Source: Pelagophyceae sp. CCMP2097
Lineage: Eukaryota > Sar > Pelagophyceae
Length of the DNA: 12,741 nucleotides
Assembly: GCA_026770575.1 (NCBI GenBank)
Contig: MU657321.1
Location: forward strand, 1-12,741
Direction of reading: 5' to 3'
The notes beneath the pieces are model-generated. The model had not been told where the DNA came from, searched no databases, and saw nothing but the letters and a program-made list of their open reading frames with translations. A program made the translations under genes and the position numbers. Shown here piece by piece: positions 1 through 12,000 of the stretch (positions are counted from its first letter, which is position 1; the number at the start of each line of letters is the position of its first letter).

Positions 1-3000
1 CGCCCCACCGGCGCCGCTCGTGCCGCTGCCAGCGCTCACGCTCACTGCGCCACCGCTGCCACCCGTCGCGCTTCCAGATCCGACCAACAGCATGCCACTG
101 TTGCCCGCGCAAGCAGAACCAGAGCTGAACACCAGGCGCCCGCTGCCTCCTGCCGAACCGGAATTAGCTGATTTGATGATCATAACACCACTTGATGTTG
201 CTGTTCCTTCGCCAGTGCCAATGAAAGCGGTACCGCCAGTGACACCTGTCGGCACGGTTCTGCCTGAGTACATCATGATGTTTCCTCCCGTGCCGCTTGT
301 TCCACTGCCGACTGAGATTTGCACAGATCCGCCTTTTCCCCCAGTCGCTGTGCCCGTGCCGATTTTGAGCTGTCCAGTGTTCCCATCCTTAGCCGTTCCT
401 GAGCTAAATGCCAGCCGGCCGCTGCCACCCAGTAGGCCGGAGGGTAGCGTACGGACCTGGATGTTTCCACTGCTGCTTGAAGTGCCTTCCCCAGCTGCAA
501 GCAGGATACAGCCACCGGTGCTCACGGTGCTGCGACCCGCGCGCAGACTTGCCTCGCCGCCCGTGAACTCGCCACAGCCCGCGGAGACGTAGATGTGGCC
601 CCCGTTGCCACCCGTTGAAGCTGACGTACCGAATTTGATGTTGCCAGAATTGCCGGCGTTGGCGGTTTCGGAGCTAAAGGCGAGCCGGCCGCTGCATCCC
701 GCGGTGCCACCGTTCGCTGTGTGGATCACGACCGCGCCGCTGCTCGACGTGGTGCCTTTGCCGGAGGAGACATCGATGCGACCGCCGGTCGCGATCGTAC
801 TACGTCCCGAAACGACACGCAAGTCGCTGCCAGCGCCGCTCGTGCCGCTGCCGACCGAGATTCTCACTGCGCCGCCGCGACCTCCCGTGGCCGCGCCCGA
901 GCCAAACTGAATTTTGCCGCTGTTGCCCGAGGCTGCGGAGCCCGAGCTGAAGACGAGGCGGCCGCTCGCCCCTGCAAAGCCGGCGTTGGCCGTCGCGACG
1001 GTGATAGCGCCACTGCTGCCCGCAGTACCCTCGCCACTCGCAAGCTCGACAGCGCCGCCCGTCGTGATGGTCGAGCGGCCGGCGCCAAGGAGGCACGCGC
1101 CGCCAGCGCCGCTCGTGCCGCTGCCGGCGCTCACGACGACGGCGCCCGCGCGGCCGCCCGTCGCGGCGCCTGACCCGAGGAGCACGGCGCCCGAGTTGCC
1201 GGCGACGCCGGTGCCCGAGGAGAACGCGAGGCGCCCCGAGACGCCGGTGACGCCAGCGTTGCCCGAATATATGGTGATGGCACCGCTGCTCGTCGCTGTC
1301 CCCTCGCCCGACTCGAGCCGGACGCCACCGCCCGTCCGCGCCACGCAGGCCGACTTGCACGAGCCCGCCTGAATTCGGACGCTGCCACTGCTGCCGCTGG
1401 TGCCCGAACCGACGGCGATGACGATCGCGCCGCTTGAGCCGCCGGTTGCCGCGCCAGAGCCGAGCTCTAGCGAGCCCGAGTTGCCCTGCGACGTCGTGCC
1501 CGAGCTGAAGACAAGGTGGCCGCTGGACCCGGCGTCGCCCGAGTTCGCGGTCCGCACAAGGATCGCGCCGCTGCTCGTCGCCGTGCCCTCGCCCGACTCG
1601 AGGAGGACGATACCGCCCGTCGTCACCGTCGAGCGGCCCGCCGCCACAGCGATGACGCCGCCCACGCCGCTTGTCCCCGAGCCGACGCTGACACGGATCG
1701 CGCCGCCGGTGCCTGCCGTCGCGGCGCCGCTGCCGACGAAGAGCGCGCCCGCGTTGCCCGCGACAGCGGTGCCCGTGCTGAAGACGAGCCGGCCTGACGT
1801 GCCCGTCACGCCTGAGTTGGCCGTCGTGATCGTGACGGCGCCACTACTCGTGGTGATGCCGCTGCCAGAACAGAGGGCGACGAGGCCGCCCGTCGTCACG
1901 ATTGACCGGCCGCCAAGGAAATTTAGCGCGCCGCCACCGCCGCTCGTGCCCGAGCCGACAGCGAAGAGGACTCTGCTGCCTGCGCCTGCGGTCGCCGCGC
2001 CTGAACCGACGAGTAGGGCGCCGCTGTTGCCGCTGACTGTCGTGCCCGAGCTGAAGACAAGGTGGCCGCTGGACCCGGCGTCGCCCGAGTTCGCGGTCCG
2101 CACAAGGATCGCGCCGCTGCTCGTCGCCGTGCCCTCGCCCGACTCGAGGAGGACGATACCGCCCGTCGTCACCGTCGAGCGGCCCGCCGCCACAGCGATG
2201 ACGCCGCCCACGCCGCTTGTCCCCGAGCCGACGCTGACACGGATCGCGCCCCCGGTGCCTGCCGTCGCGGCACCGCTGCCGACAAAGAGCGCGCCCGAGT
2301 TGCCCGCGACAGCGGTGCCTGTGCTGAAGACGAGCCGGCCTGACGTGCCCGCCACGCCCGAGTTGGCCATACGGATGGAGACGGCGCCCGACGACGACGC
2401 CGTGCTGCCACCGGCGTCGAGGCGTAGGTCGCCGCCTGTTTGAACCGTCGATCGGCCGGCAAGGAGCTTCGCCGCGCTGGCGGCGCCACTCGTGCCCGAG
2501 CCGATGCTGAGCCGCACCGCGCCGCCGGCGCCGCCCGTCGCCGCACCCGTGCCGATGAGGATGGCGCCCGAGTTGCCGCCCTGCGCTGTGCCCGTCGAAA
2601 AGGCGAGCCAGCCGCTCGTGCCGCCAGCGCCGCCGTTGGCCGACGCGACCCTGACGGCGCTGCTCGTTGTCGCGCAGCCGTCGGGCGTGCCCAGGAAGAG
2701 CGCGCCGCCCGTCGTGGCCGTGGACCGGCCCGCGAGAAGTTCGAGGCGGCCGCCGACGCCAGACGTGCCGCTGCCGACGGTGAAGCTCACCGCGCCGCCG
2801 CGGCCGCCCGTCGCCGCGCCCGACCCGGCGCGGCATTGGCCCGAGTTGCCGCCGCGGCCGAAGCCCGTCGAAAAGGCGAGGCGGCCCGAGACGCCGGCGG
2901 CGCCCGAGTTGGCCGTGCGGAATAAGGCGCAGCCCGACGTCGTCGCCGTGCCCACGCCCGTCGCGACGCGCACGTCGCCACCTGTCGCCTCGGTCGCGCG

Positions 3001-6000
3001 GCCCGACGCGACGTGGACCTTGCCGCCGATGCCCGACGTGCCCGAGCCGACGCCGAATGCGACGGCGCCGGCGCGGCCGCCCGTCGCGGCGCCGGAGCCG
3101 AAGAAGATGGCGCCCGAGTTGCCCGTCGACGCCATGCCCGTCGAGAAGACCATGCGGCCCGAGACGTCGGCCGTGCCCCCGTTCGCCGTCTTGAGGAAGG
3201 CAAAGCCACTCGTCGTCGCCGTGCCCTCGCCCGAGACGATGGCGACGGAGCCGCCCGTCTTTGCCGCCGCGCGGCCCGCGGCCAGGAATACGCCGCCGCC
3301 GCGCACCAGGCCTGCGCCGACGCCGACATGCACGGCGCCGCCGCTGCCCTTGGTGGCGGCGCCCGTGCCGAATACGACGGCGCCTGAGTTCCCATCCGAC
3401 GCCGTGCCGGAGGAAAAGCAGAGCGCGCCGGACGCGCCCGCGTTGCCGGCGTTGACCGTGCGCATCGAGACGTGGCCCGAAGTCGTGGCGTCGCCCTCGC
3501 CCGAGGCGAAGTTGAGCACGCCGCCGGACCGGCCGTAGGCGCGGCCGGCTTCGGCGGTGAGGTTGCCGCCGCGGCCCGAGGTGCCTGTCCCGACGACGAT
3601 GGTGATGTTGCCGCCGCGGCCCCTGGTGGCGACGCCGCTCGTGACGTTGACCAAGCCCGAGTTGCCGAAGCCGGCGAGGCCCGTCTTGACGTTCAAGAAC
3701 CCCGAGACGCCGCCGCCCGCGCTCGGCACCGTCCGCATCGTCACGTTGCCTGACGACGTCTTTCTGCCGAAGCCCGACGTCATCGTCACCGAGCCGCCCG
3801 AGCCCGTTGACCCGGCGCCGGCCTCCACCTCGACGCGGCCGCCGTGGTCGCCCTCGCCCGCGACGCAGACGACGTCGCCGCCTTTGCGCATCAAGTTCTC
3901 GTCGAAGTCTACCGTGTCGCCGGCCCGCAGCGTCGCGCCGCCGCCGCGGCCCGCCCCGCCCGTGCCGACTTGGAGCGTCAGCCCGCCGCCGCGGCCCGAA
4001 GTGGCCCGGCCCGTGCGGACGTCGACGCTGCCCGAGTTGCCGAGCGACGTCGTGCCCGTCATGAGCCGCACGGTGCCCGACGCGCCCTGCGACCCACTGT
4101 TGAGCGTCCGCACGAAGACTAGGCCCGACGTCGACGCGGCGCCCGCGCCCGACGAGACGCGCAAAGCGCCGCCCGTCGCCACACGGCCGAGGCCGGCGCG
4201 CGCCTGGAAGTCACCGCCGGCGGAAAATTTGTCGCCGAGGCCGGCGCCGGCGCCGATCGCGACGTCGCCGCCCTTGTTCGTCAGCAGGTTCGTCGACGTC
4301 GTCGACCCCGCGCAAACGCTCAGGCGGCCGCCGTCGCCCGAGTCGCCCGAGCCCACGGTGAAGTTGCCGCCGCCGCCGCCGCCGCCGCGCGCGCGTCCCG
4401 TCGAGAGTTGCAGCGAGCCCGAGTTGCCCTTGGAGGCCGTGCCCGTCGTGATCGCGAGCTCGCCGGAAACACCGAACCGGCCCGCGTTCTGCGTCACGAT
4501 AGCGATGCGGCCGCCCTCGCTGGACCCGAGTGTGCCCGTGCCGCTGTTGATCTCGACGTCGCCGGCGAAGAGCTGCTTTCCCGCGGAGAAGGCCAGTGGC
4601 ATGACCGACTCGCCGACGCGCAGCGAGATGGAGCCCCCGGCGCCGCCGACGGCCGTGCCCGTCGACAAACGCAGCGCGCCGCCGCCGCCCTTGGACGCGG
4701 TGCCCGTGACGAGCGATAGGCCGCCGGACCGGCCCTCGTTCGAGCCAGAGTTGGCCGTGCGCACGGAGAGCGACCCAGAGGCCTTGGAAGCGCTACTTCC
4801 CGTTGAGATCGCGACGGCGCCGCCGCGCGACGCCCGGGCGTCGCCGCCGATGATGTCGAAATCGCCGACGCCCTCGACGCCCGGCGCGAGCGTGAGGCCG
4901 ACCAACAAGTCAATCGCGCCGCCGCCGCCGCCGACGGCCCCGCCCGAGCCGAGGAAAATGCATCCGGCGTCGCCGCGGTTCGTCGTGCCCGTCGCGATGA
5001 CCAGCCGGCCCGACGCGCCGGCGGACTTTGCGCAGAGACCCGCGTCGCCCGTGACGACCGTCAAGTCGCCCGAGCCGGCCTTGGTGCCCTGGCCCGAGAT
5101 GAAGACGCAGTCGCCGCCGGGCAGGCCCGCCCCCGCCACGAGCTGCAGCGAGCCACCCTTGTCCGCAAGGCCGCCCGAGGGACAGCAGAGCTTGACCACG
5201 CCGCCCTTGAAGGGCCGCGTTGACGTCGTGTCGCCGGCACAAATCTCAACGTCGCCGCCGTTGCCGCTGCGCGCCGTGCCGACGCTGAACGAGATGGAGC
5301 CGCCCGTGGCGCCAGCGCCGTGGCCCGTGCGCACGAGGATGGCGCCCGACGACCCACGGCGCGCGTCGCCCGTGCGCACGTCGGCGCGGCCCGACGGGCC
5401 CGACTTAGTGGCGTTGGCCGATGAAATGCGCGCGTCCGCCGTCACGCGGCCGCCGCCGCCTACGAGGCGCAGCGGGCCGCCGGTGCCCTGCGTCGACGCG
5501 CCGCCGAGCAGCGCGACGTCGCCGCCGTCGTCTGTCGTTGACGCGCCGGCAGTCAGGTTCAAGCCGCCCGCCCGCGCGCCCTTGAACGCGCCCGCGGACA
5601 CGGAGACGGGCGTCCCCTTGTCCGAGGCCGACGAGCCGGCTGCGACGGTGACCGAGCCGCCCTCGCCTTTGACGCCCTCGCCCGTGCGGACGTCGATCTT
5701 GCCGCCCTTGGCGCCGCAGCCCGCGGCCAGCGCGAGGCCGCCCGGATTGGAAGCAAACGTGCCCGAGCCCGTGGCGACGTTGATGTCGCCGCCGCCCCGA
5801 GGCGCGCGGCCGCCCGACCCGACGAGCAGCGCGATGTAGCCCGACTGCGCCGCGCGCGAGTCGCCCGTCTGGAGCATGAGGCCGCCCGAGGCGCCGAGCG
5901 CCGTCGGCGGCGCGCCCGTGCAGACCGAGACGGCGCCCGTGTCGCCGTCGTGGTTCAAGGCAGACGAAAACGTGACGTTGCTCGTCGCCGCGCCCGCGCC

Positions 6001-9000
6001 CGACTTGCTGCCAGAGGTGAACGTCACGTTGCCGCCAACGCCGATGCGCGGCGTCGTCGACGCGCCGCCGGCGACGCGCATGCCGCCGCCGTCCGTGAGG
6101 AGCGACGTGCCGACAGCCGTGCCCGCGATAACGTCGAGGCCGCCGCCCGCCGCCGACGATGAATTGCCCGCGAGGACCGAGACGCACCCCGTGCCCGCGG
6201 CGCCGGCGCCGCCGGCGGCGCCCGCCGTAATGGTGAAGCCGCCCGCAACACTTGCCGCGGGGCCTGTGGCGAGCGTCAGGCCGCCGCTCAAAACCTTGCC
6301 GTCGCCCGTCTCGACGCGCACGCCGCCCGTGTTCGCCATGACCTTAGCGCTCGCCTTTGCCTGAGCCGTCGCGAGCGAGACGGACCCTGTCCCGCCGCGG
6401 GACGACTCGCCCCCAAACAATTCGAGGCCGCCCGCGCGGCCGCCGATAAGGCCGGCGCCGGCGCCGGCGATCACCGACACGCCGCCGCCGACCTGGCCAA
6501 AGCCCGCCTCAACAGCGACATCGCTGCCCTGCGAGCGCGCCGACGCGCCGCCGGCGACGCGGACCACGCCGCCGCACGAGCCCGCCGAGGCGCCCGCGGA
6601 AATGTCCACGGCGCCGCCGACAAACTCTCGCGTGCCGTTGCCGGCGGTGACGGTGATAAAGCCGCCGCCGCCGCCGCTGCCCGAAGCGACGCGGACGGCG
6701 CCGCCGGTGCCCGTCCGCGCGTCCGCGGCGCCCGCGGTGACGTTGACACTGCCTGCGCGCGCGCCGTCGACGGTGTTGCTCGCTTTGATAATGACCGCGC
6801 CGCTGCCGCCGTCGAGCGCGGCGCCCGTATCGATGCGCATCGCGCCCGAGGCACCGCCGCCCGCGGCGACAGCGCCCGTCGAAACGTTGATGCCCCCCGT
6901 CGCCGACGACAGCGACGTGTTGAGCTGCAGCGCGCCCGTGTCGCCGCCCGCCGAGGCGCCCGTGAGGAGCTGGACGCGGCCCGGCGGCCCGCTCAGCGGC
7001 GGCGGCAACTTGCCGAGCTGCGAGCAGCCGCCGCTCATGAAAATCGAGCCGCCGGCTCCTCCCCTGGCGCCCCCGAGGCCGGAGGACACGTTGACGAGGC
7101 CGCCGGCGCCCGAGGTACTCGTGCCAGATCGCAGCGCGACGTCGCCGGCGTCGGTCTTGGCCGCGCCCGTCACGATCGTCACGTCGGCGCAGCACGGGCT
7201 CGACCCGGACCGGAGCAGCACGCCGCCGCTCGCGGTGTTTAAATCGCCCGTGCGCAGCGAGACGTCGCCCGAGGCGACGCTCTGCGGCGACTCGAGGGTC
7301 ACGTTGCCACTCGAAAGCGCGCCCTGCCCTGACGTCACGTTCACAGACCCGCCAGCCTGCTGCGTCGAGTTACCCGCGGCAACGGAGACGTCGCCCGTGA
7401 CCGCGCTCGCCACTTGCACGGACCCGCCGCCGACGGTGACGCTGCCGCCCCGCGCCGCGCCTTTGCCGGCGAGGACCTCGAGGGCGCCGCCCGGGCCTTT
7501 TGTGCTAACGCCAGCGGCGACGACGACGCCGCCGCCGTCGCCCTTGACGCCGACGCCGCTGCGAACGGTGAGGTTGCCGCCGGCGCCGCCGTCGCCCGCG
7601 GTGACGTTGGCGGCCCCGCCGGCAGAGTCGTCAGTTGTCTTGCCCGCGAGGAATTCGACGGCGCCGCCGACGTCCGAGGCGGCGCCGCCGCGGACGGCGA
7701 CTGCGCCGGCGCATCGGGCGTCGCTGGTGCTGCCGTTTACGCCGCTGGTTCCGCCCAGCGACGACGCGCCCGTGCAGACGGCCAGGGAGCCGCTCCCGCC
7801 CGGCGCCATCCGGTTGTCGCCGCTGCGCACCAAGATCGAGCCGCTCGCCGCCTGCGCGGAGTCGCCGGACCGCAGGGCGAGGCGGCCGCCGGTGCCGGCG
7901 CCGGTGCCGCCGCCGAGGCGTACGTCGCCGCCGCCGCCGAGCGCCGTCGCCTGGTCGGCCGTCGCGTAGGCGCCAGCTTTCATCACGACGGCGCCGCCGT
8001 TGCCACAGCCCGACGAACCGCCGGTCACTGCGACGGCGCCGCCGTTTGCCGCCAAGCCGACGCTGTCGCCGGCGCCGAGCTGCACGCAGCCCGACCTGCC
8101 CAGCAAGGACGCGCCGACCTGCAAGAGGATTGTGCCCGAGGCTGCTCCGCCCGCGCCCGTCGAGGCGAAGATGGCGCCGCTCGCGCCGTCGGCCGTCGCG
8201 AGCTGCAGCGCGCCGCTCACGGCCGCGCCTGCCGCGCCCGCCTTGCCCTTGCCCGTCGTGACGCCAATCGCGCCGCCCCTCCCGGTCGTGCCCTTGCCGC
8301 CACACAGATTGATCGAACCGCCTCGGTCCAGCGCCGACTCGCCCGCGGCGATGCGCACCTCGCCCGCGGTGCCCAGCGCGGCAGACCCCGACGTCCATTT
8401 CAGCGAGCCTCCCGCACGCCCCGCTGCGAGGGTGGCGCCCGCTTGGAATTCGACCGCCGAGGACCGCGGCGCGCTGCCCAGCTCGGCACAGATGCCGCTC
8501 CGGATGCGCACGCCGCCACCGAGCAGCGCGCCGCCGCCCGACCGCAGCTGGAGGCTGCCACCGCACGCTTCCGATCCGGTCAGGCCCACGCCGGCCGAGA
8601 GGACGACGTCGCCCGTGGCCTCCTCGGTCGCGTCGCCCGTCGCGATGCGGATTGCGCCGCCGTCGTTGACGCCGAGCGGATTGCCCGTGCGGCACTCGAC
8701 AGCGCCGCTCGGCGACGCCTCACCGCCGACGTTCGCCGTCCGCACTTCGACGCGGCCCGACCGCCCCGACGCTTGCGTCTCCACGACGACGTCGCCGGCC
8801 GTCGGGGTCTTCCTCGGGTCGTTCCCGGACGCTGATCCGCTGCGGAGCGACACCGTGCCGCCGACGCCCGCCGGGGAAGCGCCGCGGCCCGCGGCGACCG
8901 CAAAGTCCCCGCCGTCGCCCGTCAGGTCGCTCGACCCCGTTCGGAGCACGATGCTGCAGCCGTCGTCGACGACGACGTCCTCGCCGGCTTTCAACGCCGC

Positions 9001-12000
9001 AACGCCGATGCAGACCGCGCCGCCGGCGCCGCCTGCCGTCGTGCCCGCGCGCAGCGCGACGTCCCCCGAGGCGCCGGCGCCGGCGGCGCCCGAGCCGAGG
9101 TTCAGGTCGCCGCTGAGCGTCCTGCCCAGAACCGGGTCGGCCGCGAGGCGAGCGAGCGTCTTGCCCGTGAGGATGGTGACAGTGGCGCTCACGCCATCGG
9201 CGGCGTCGGGCGTGCACATCTCGATGGGACCCGTCTTTTTCGACGACGCCCCCGACGAGAGCAGCACGGAGCCCCCGAAACCCGGCAGCCCGCGGCCGCT
9301 GGAGCCGTCAGAGGCGTCACCGGAACGCAGGAACACGGCGCCGCCGGGGCCGTCGAGCGCGGGGCCCGCCAGCAATTCGACAGTGCCGCCCGTTGCCAGC
9401 GAGCCGCCGGCCTCGAGCGCGATGGCGCCGCCGTCGCCGTCGGCGCCGCGGTCGCGCTCGCCAGCCTCCAGCGTCACGTTCCCGGCGACGCCGTCGCTCG
9501 TGCCACTCATCAGGAAGATGGACCCCCCGACGCGGCCAAGGCCGCCAGCGCCGCCCGACACGTTGACCGCGCCGCCGACGCCGTCGGACGCGCCCGCGCG
9601 GAGCGTGATTTCGCCGCCGGCACCTTCTTGGTTCACGGCGCCGGCCCGGCGGGCGCCGCCTGTCCGCAGCTCCACCGTGCCCGCGATGCGCGCCGCTCCC
9701 GTCTTGAAATCGATAGTGCTCGACGACCCCGTCGAGATGTTGACGGCGCCGGACCGCTCCGTGCCCCGGGCAGAGAGAACGTTAAAGGCGCCGCTCTCCT
9801 CGCCGAGGCTGCCGCCGCCGCCGCTCCGCAGGTCGATGCGGCCGCCGACCGCCCACCGGCCCACGAGGCCGTCGCCGGCGGCGAGCGCCACGGCGCCGCC
9901 GACGGCGCCCGCGGCCTGCGCCCGGAGGTAGACGGCGCCGCCGTCGCCAAACTTCGAAGACGCGTTGCCCGCGCGGAGCCCGACGTTCCCGCGGTCGCCC
10001 TCGACGCCTTGGATGCCGGCCGACGCGCCAGCACTCAAGGTGATGTTGCCGGCGACGAGCCCGGGCGCGGTGCTCGCGGTAATGTTGCCGATGCCGCCAA
10101 ACTGCCGCTCCGCGTCGCCTGTCGACAGCGTCATGTTGCCCGTCCGCGCCGTCGCGTCGCTCGAGAAGAGCGCGACGCTGCCGCTCCGCGCCGCGCCGCC
10201 GCCGGCCGAGACGTCAAAGTTGCCGCCGCGCGCGATGCCGTTGGCCAGCTTCGACTCGTCGGAAGTGCCTGCGGCCAGCACGATGCGGCCGCCGCCGCCG
10301 ACGACGGACGTGCCGCTGCTAAGGGAGATGTTTCCGCCGTCGCCGGTGACGACGGCCGTGTCCCGCAGCGGCGACGCGTCGCCGGCGCGCAGCGTCACGT
10401 TGCCGGCGTCCAGCACCGCCGAGCGCGTCCGCAGCGTCACGTTACCGCCGGCGCCCGCGGCCCCGCGGCCCGACACGAGCGACAGGTCGCCCGCGCCGCC
10501 GCCCGACCCGGCGCTCAGCGAGACGTCGCCGCCCGTGCCGCATAGCGACCCGGGAAACACTGACGCGCCCGCGGAGATGTGTACGCTGCCGGCGGGGCCC
10601 TTCGAAACGTCGCCCGCCTGCAGCGTGATCGCGCCGACGGTGCCGAATGCCGTCGGGCCCGTCTCCAGAAAGATGCGCGTGGCACTCAGCCGTACATCGC
10701 CGCTCACACCAAAAGTACCGTCCGCAGCATCGACATCCGCCGTCGCCAGCGAGATGTTGCCGCCGCTCGACGCTCGCAGCTCGACAGCGCCGCCCGTCGC
10801 CGCGCCGTCGGCGGCCGCGAGGCTCAGAGACCCGCCCACGCGCCCGCCGATGCCGGCGCCGGCGCCGGCGACGCCGCCGGCGTTCGCCGCCGAGGCGGCG
10901 CCGGCGGCGAGCGACACGTTGCCCGCCGCGGCGCCGTCGCCCGCGCGCAGCATCACCGCGTTGCCCGCGGTAGTCGATGCGTTGCCCGTGACAAGGCCGA
11001 CGAACGCGCCGCCGCCGTCGACGGTACCCGCGGCCAACAAAATGTCGCCCGACGCGCCGCCGCCGCCGCCGCCGCGGCTCGCCAAGCGGACGTCGGCGCC
11101 CGTGCCGCCGCCGACGCCCGCGGCCAGGCGCACGTCGCTGCCCTCGAAAGACTGTGACGCGCCCTCGAGGGCCGTTGTCGCGCCGTCCGGCCCGCCGAGG
11201 ACGATCGAGCCCGAGCGCGTCGGGTCAAGAGTCGAAGACGTGCCGAAGGATGCCACGGTGAGGTCGCTGCCCTGCGCAACGTTGGACCCGGCCGCGATGG
11301 TGATCTGCGGCGGGCGTGCACCCGCCGCCAGGGCCCCTGGCGAGAGCGAATCTCCGCCGACGATGCGGACTTCAGGCCCCACGTCGCCGCCGCCGCCCGA
11401 GGCGAGCGTCACGTCGCCGCCCCGGCCCGCGGCGCCGCCGCCAACGATTCGGATGCTGCCCGCCTTGGTGAGGCCATCGCCCGTGCGGACGACAACGGAG
11501 CCGCCGGTGCCCGCGGCCGCGCCGGCCTCGACGCGCACGGCGCCCGAGTCGGCCGATGCCGAGTCGCCAGAGGTGACGTTGAGGTCGCCCGAGGTGCGAA
11601 TCGCCGGCAGCACGTCGCCACCCGGCGGCGCAGGCCTGTCCGTCGTGACCGTCGCCGCGCTCGTCTCGCCGGCCGTCGCCTCCGCGATCTGGAAGCGGAC
11701 GTTGCGCGCCTGCATGGCGCCGATGAGGTCGAGCGTCAGGCCCTGCTTGTCGACCTTGTACATGCCGAGCAGCACGAAGGTCCCGTCATGGAAATCGCTC
11801 TGTTCCACACGGTCCCCAATCACGTCGACCTTGGCCAGCTGCTGCGCGATCACGCCGCGCGCCGACGTTTTCGAGTCGATACCGCGGATCGCCGCCCACG
11901 CGGCAGTGTACTGGTACGACACGACTTGAACTTCCAGAAAGCCCTTGAGCACCTCGTCGACATCAACGTCGTAGAGGATGTTCTGCTTGATGCGCCTGTC

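Larger units (their letters stand above)
1..3800 (-). repeat. Regular tandem array of a 91-residue (273 bp) super-repeat
   Basis: Aligning a strand residue of the GGxVxLxSGEGTATSSG sub-unit gives marker codons at 3781, 3508, 3238, 2965, 2692, 2419, 2146, 1873, 1600, 1315, 1042, 769, 499 and 220. Nine of the 13 intervals are exactly 273 bp; the others are 270, 270, 279 and 285 bp. Each unit has six sub-units of 15, 15, 15, 16, 15 and 15 residues, opening in turn with GSGTSG, GRSTVTTGG, GEGTATSSG, ANSGxAGxSG, GTxxxGNSG and GAATGG, each ending in a short alternating-hydrophobic strand. The 285 bp unit has an altered turn with two cysteines (SCKSACVARTGG, near 1335-1370). The array continues past the left edge. 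A beta-solenoid or triple-stranded fibre is the natural fold guess. Confidence 0.9.

Noticed and set aside
1844..2836. Minus-strand frames rich in Arg/His/Gly, and similar Arg/Ala-rich ones elsewhere (e.g. 5405-6187, 6509-7195, 7631-8695)
   Set aside because: They are out-of-phase readings of the same GC-rich repeat DNA, with implausible composition and no conserved pattern.
1..3800. CRISPR-like or other non-coding tandem array
   Set aside because: The 273 bp period is a multiple of three, substitutions preserve the reading frame and the strand-turn pattern, and there is no short repeat with unique spacers.
3557..5839. A long + strand frame of 760 codons, and similar + frames at 1400-2443, 2492-3538, 6602-7969, 8000-9931 and 9965-11929, giving Pro/Ala-rich products with recurring PPV and PEL motifs
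   Set aside because: All lie in the phase antisense to the minus-strand frame. Their PPV motif is the complement of the GGC GGC GAC/AGC codons of the real repeat, they are interrupted by stops, and they show no recognisable domain. The minus-strand frame is unbroken and contains the ICA domain.
6454..6471. The GCCGGC palindromes as regulatory or terminator hairpins
   Set aside because: They are deep inside the coding frame, encode Ala-Gly and have no adjacent T run; codon composition explains them.
11581..11685. An intron or gene boundary directly after the ICA domain
   Set aside because: The frame stays open and runs smoothly into repeat units, and I see no convincing donor-acceptor pair or stop. 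It remains the most likely place for one, so transcript data should decide.
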